Below are positions 5,076 to 5,716 of a DNA stretch of 5,716 nucleotides, piece after piece. Origin of the DNA: Moorella sp. UBA4076 (GTDB taxonomy: Bacteria; Bacillota; DSM-521; Neomoorellales; Neomoorellaceae). The position numbers and the translations under genes were made by a program. The DNA lies in the NCBI GenBank assembly GCA_002383405.1, contig DFYS01000050.1, forward strand, positions 1 to 5,716. The letters are read 5' to 3'. Every line of letters begins with the position of its first letter. The stretch's first letter is position 1. Below the pieces are notes generated by a model. It did not search any database and had not been told where the DNA came from. It saw only the letters and a list, made by a program, of their open reading frames with translations.

Positions 5076-5716
5076 TTGAAATACCTGGGGCGCCAGGTCC
5101 TGGGACTGGTGCTGGCGGCGTTAATCTTTTACGGGGGTATGGCACCGCCGGTACGCGATTTCTTCTCCCTGCCGCGGGTGCAACGCCTCTCCAGTGTTAA
5201 GCCGCTGCAATTAAACTGGGAATTGCCACCGGGCCTGGCCCGGCAGGTCGAAGTTCAGGTCAACAGCCTTGATCAAATCAGTACCGCTGCGCGCAGTCAC
5301 GGCTGGTGGCAGTTACAATTAAGATTATTTGGCCTGATTCCTTTAAAAAACATTACCGTCCAGATGGTCGAACCGGTGCATGTTTTTCCGGGCGGCCAGG
5401 CCATTGGTGTTCTTTTACAAACCGAAGGCGTAATAGTAGTCGGCCAGGCAACCGTAACGGATGGCCAGGGCAACCGGGTCAACCCGGCGCAGGAAGCCGG
5501 CCTGGAGCTCGGCGACGCCATTATCGCTATTGATGGTCAAAAGGTAAGCAGCGACCAGGAAGTAGCCGCGCGTATTGATGCCGCCGGACAGGCCGGCCGC
5601 CCTATGCAAATGACCGTTCGAAGGGATGACCGCCTCCTGAACTTCCAAATTCAGCCCCGCTATTGTGCGGACACAGGGCGCTACCGCATCGGCATCTTTG
5701 TCCGGGACAGTACTGC
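5076..5716 (+). CDS. spoIVB: SpoIVB sporulation serine peptidase, N-terminal part (3' end outside window)
   Basis: SpoIVB is made in the forespore, crosses into the intermembrane space and cleaves SpoIVFA, which releases SpoIVFB to process pro-SigK in the mother cell. The frame from TTG stays open to the window end (213 complete codons). Residues about 8-24 (VLGLVLAALIFYGG) form one membrane-spanning or uncleaved signal segment. Next comes the SpoIVB-typical VHVFPGGQAIGVLLQTEGVIVVG (about 101-123), a PDZ domain (about 115-195) with AGLELGDAIIAIDGQKV, and finally YRIGIFVRDST, the start of the S55 peptidase domain, where the window cuts it. The catalytic His, Asp and Ser lie beyond the edge and cannot be checked. 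Bacillus SpoIVB is about 425 residues, so half is missing. The AT-rich spacer and its own candidate promoter separate it from recN. Its presence shows that the organism belongs to a spore-forming lineage. spo0A is expected downstream. Confidence 0.95.
   Translation, partial: MKYLGRQVLGLVLAALIFYGGMAPPVRDFFSLPRVQRLSSVKPLQLNWELPPGLARQVEVQVNSLDQISTAARSHGWWQLQLRLFGLIPLKNITVQMVEPVHVFPGGQAIGVLLQTEGVIVVGQATVTDGQGNRVNPAQEAGLELGDAIIAIDGQKVSSDQEVAARIDAAGQAGRPMQMTVRRDDRLLNFQIQPRYCADTGRYRIGIFVRDST

Noticed and set aside
5306..5533. 75-codon + strand ORF in another frame within spoIVB
   Set aside because: The spoIVB frame has clear homology over the same bases (PDZ and PGGQAIG motifs); this Arg/Gly/Pro-rich frame is a shadow.
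1..5716. CRISPR array, insertion sequence, tRNA or rRNA, prophage or toxin-antitoxin pair
   Set aside because: I saw no regularly spaced repeats, transposase motifs, terminal inverted repeats or cloverleaf pattern; the window is conserved core genes.

Overview
This window looks like a chromosomal core region of a spore-forming member of the Clostridia in the Firmicutes. The DNA is GC-rich apart from one AT-rich spacer. The inferred proteins and the gene order dxs - tlyA - nadK - argR - recN - spoIVB match a block well known upstream of spo0A in Bacillus and clostridia. Sequence style and frequent GTG/TTG starts suggest a Moorella-like thermophilic acetogen or close relative. That placement is inference from memory, not a database result.

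Layout, all on the + strand. Positions 2-802 hold the 3' part of dxs (DXP synthase, isoprenoid and thiamin/pyridoxal precursor supply), cut by the left edge. tlyA (795-1631) overlaps dxs by 8 bases and encodes an S4-FtsJ type 2'-O rRNA methyltransferase. A spacer of about 170 bases follows, beginning with a purine-rich low-complexity tract and containing a stem-loop. nadK (1805-2752, NAD kinase) comes next, and its 3' end runs 92 bases into argR (2661-3143, arginine repressor). recN (3148-4836, SMC-like DNA repair ATPase) starts 4 bases after the argR stop. A 239-base spacer (4837-5075) is much more AT-rich than the rest and carries a candidate forespore (SigF/SigG-type) promoter. The right edge cuts spoIVB (5076 onward), the PDZ serine protease that signals from forespore to mother cell. 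The sequence stops just inside its protease domain. spo0A would be expected next, but it lies outside the window.

The genes up to recN look like one housekeeping transcription unit: there are overlaps or 4-base gaps at three of the four junctions, and each gene has its own Shine-Dalgarno sequence. They serve unrelated pathways (isoprenoids, ribosome modification, NADP supply, arginine control, recombination), so their linkage is conserved operon architecture rather than one pathway. spoIVB looks separately controlled.

I found no undescribed defence, mobile or RNA system. The points worth a second look are small: the out-of-frame 37-residue tail of NadK that overlaps argR, purine-rich tracts at two gene borders, a strong hairpin inside nadK, a palindrome over the recN stop codon, and the structure of the recN-spoIVB spacer.
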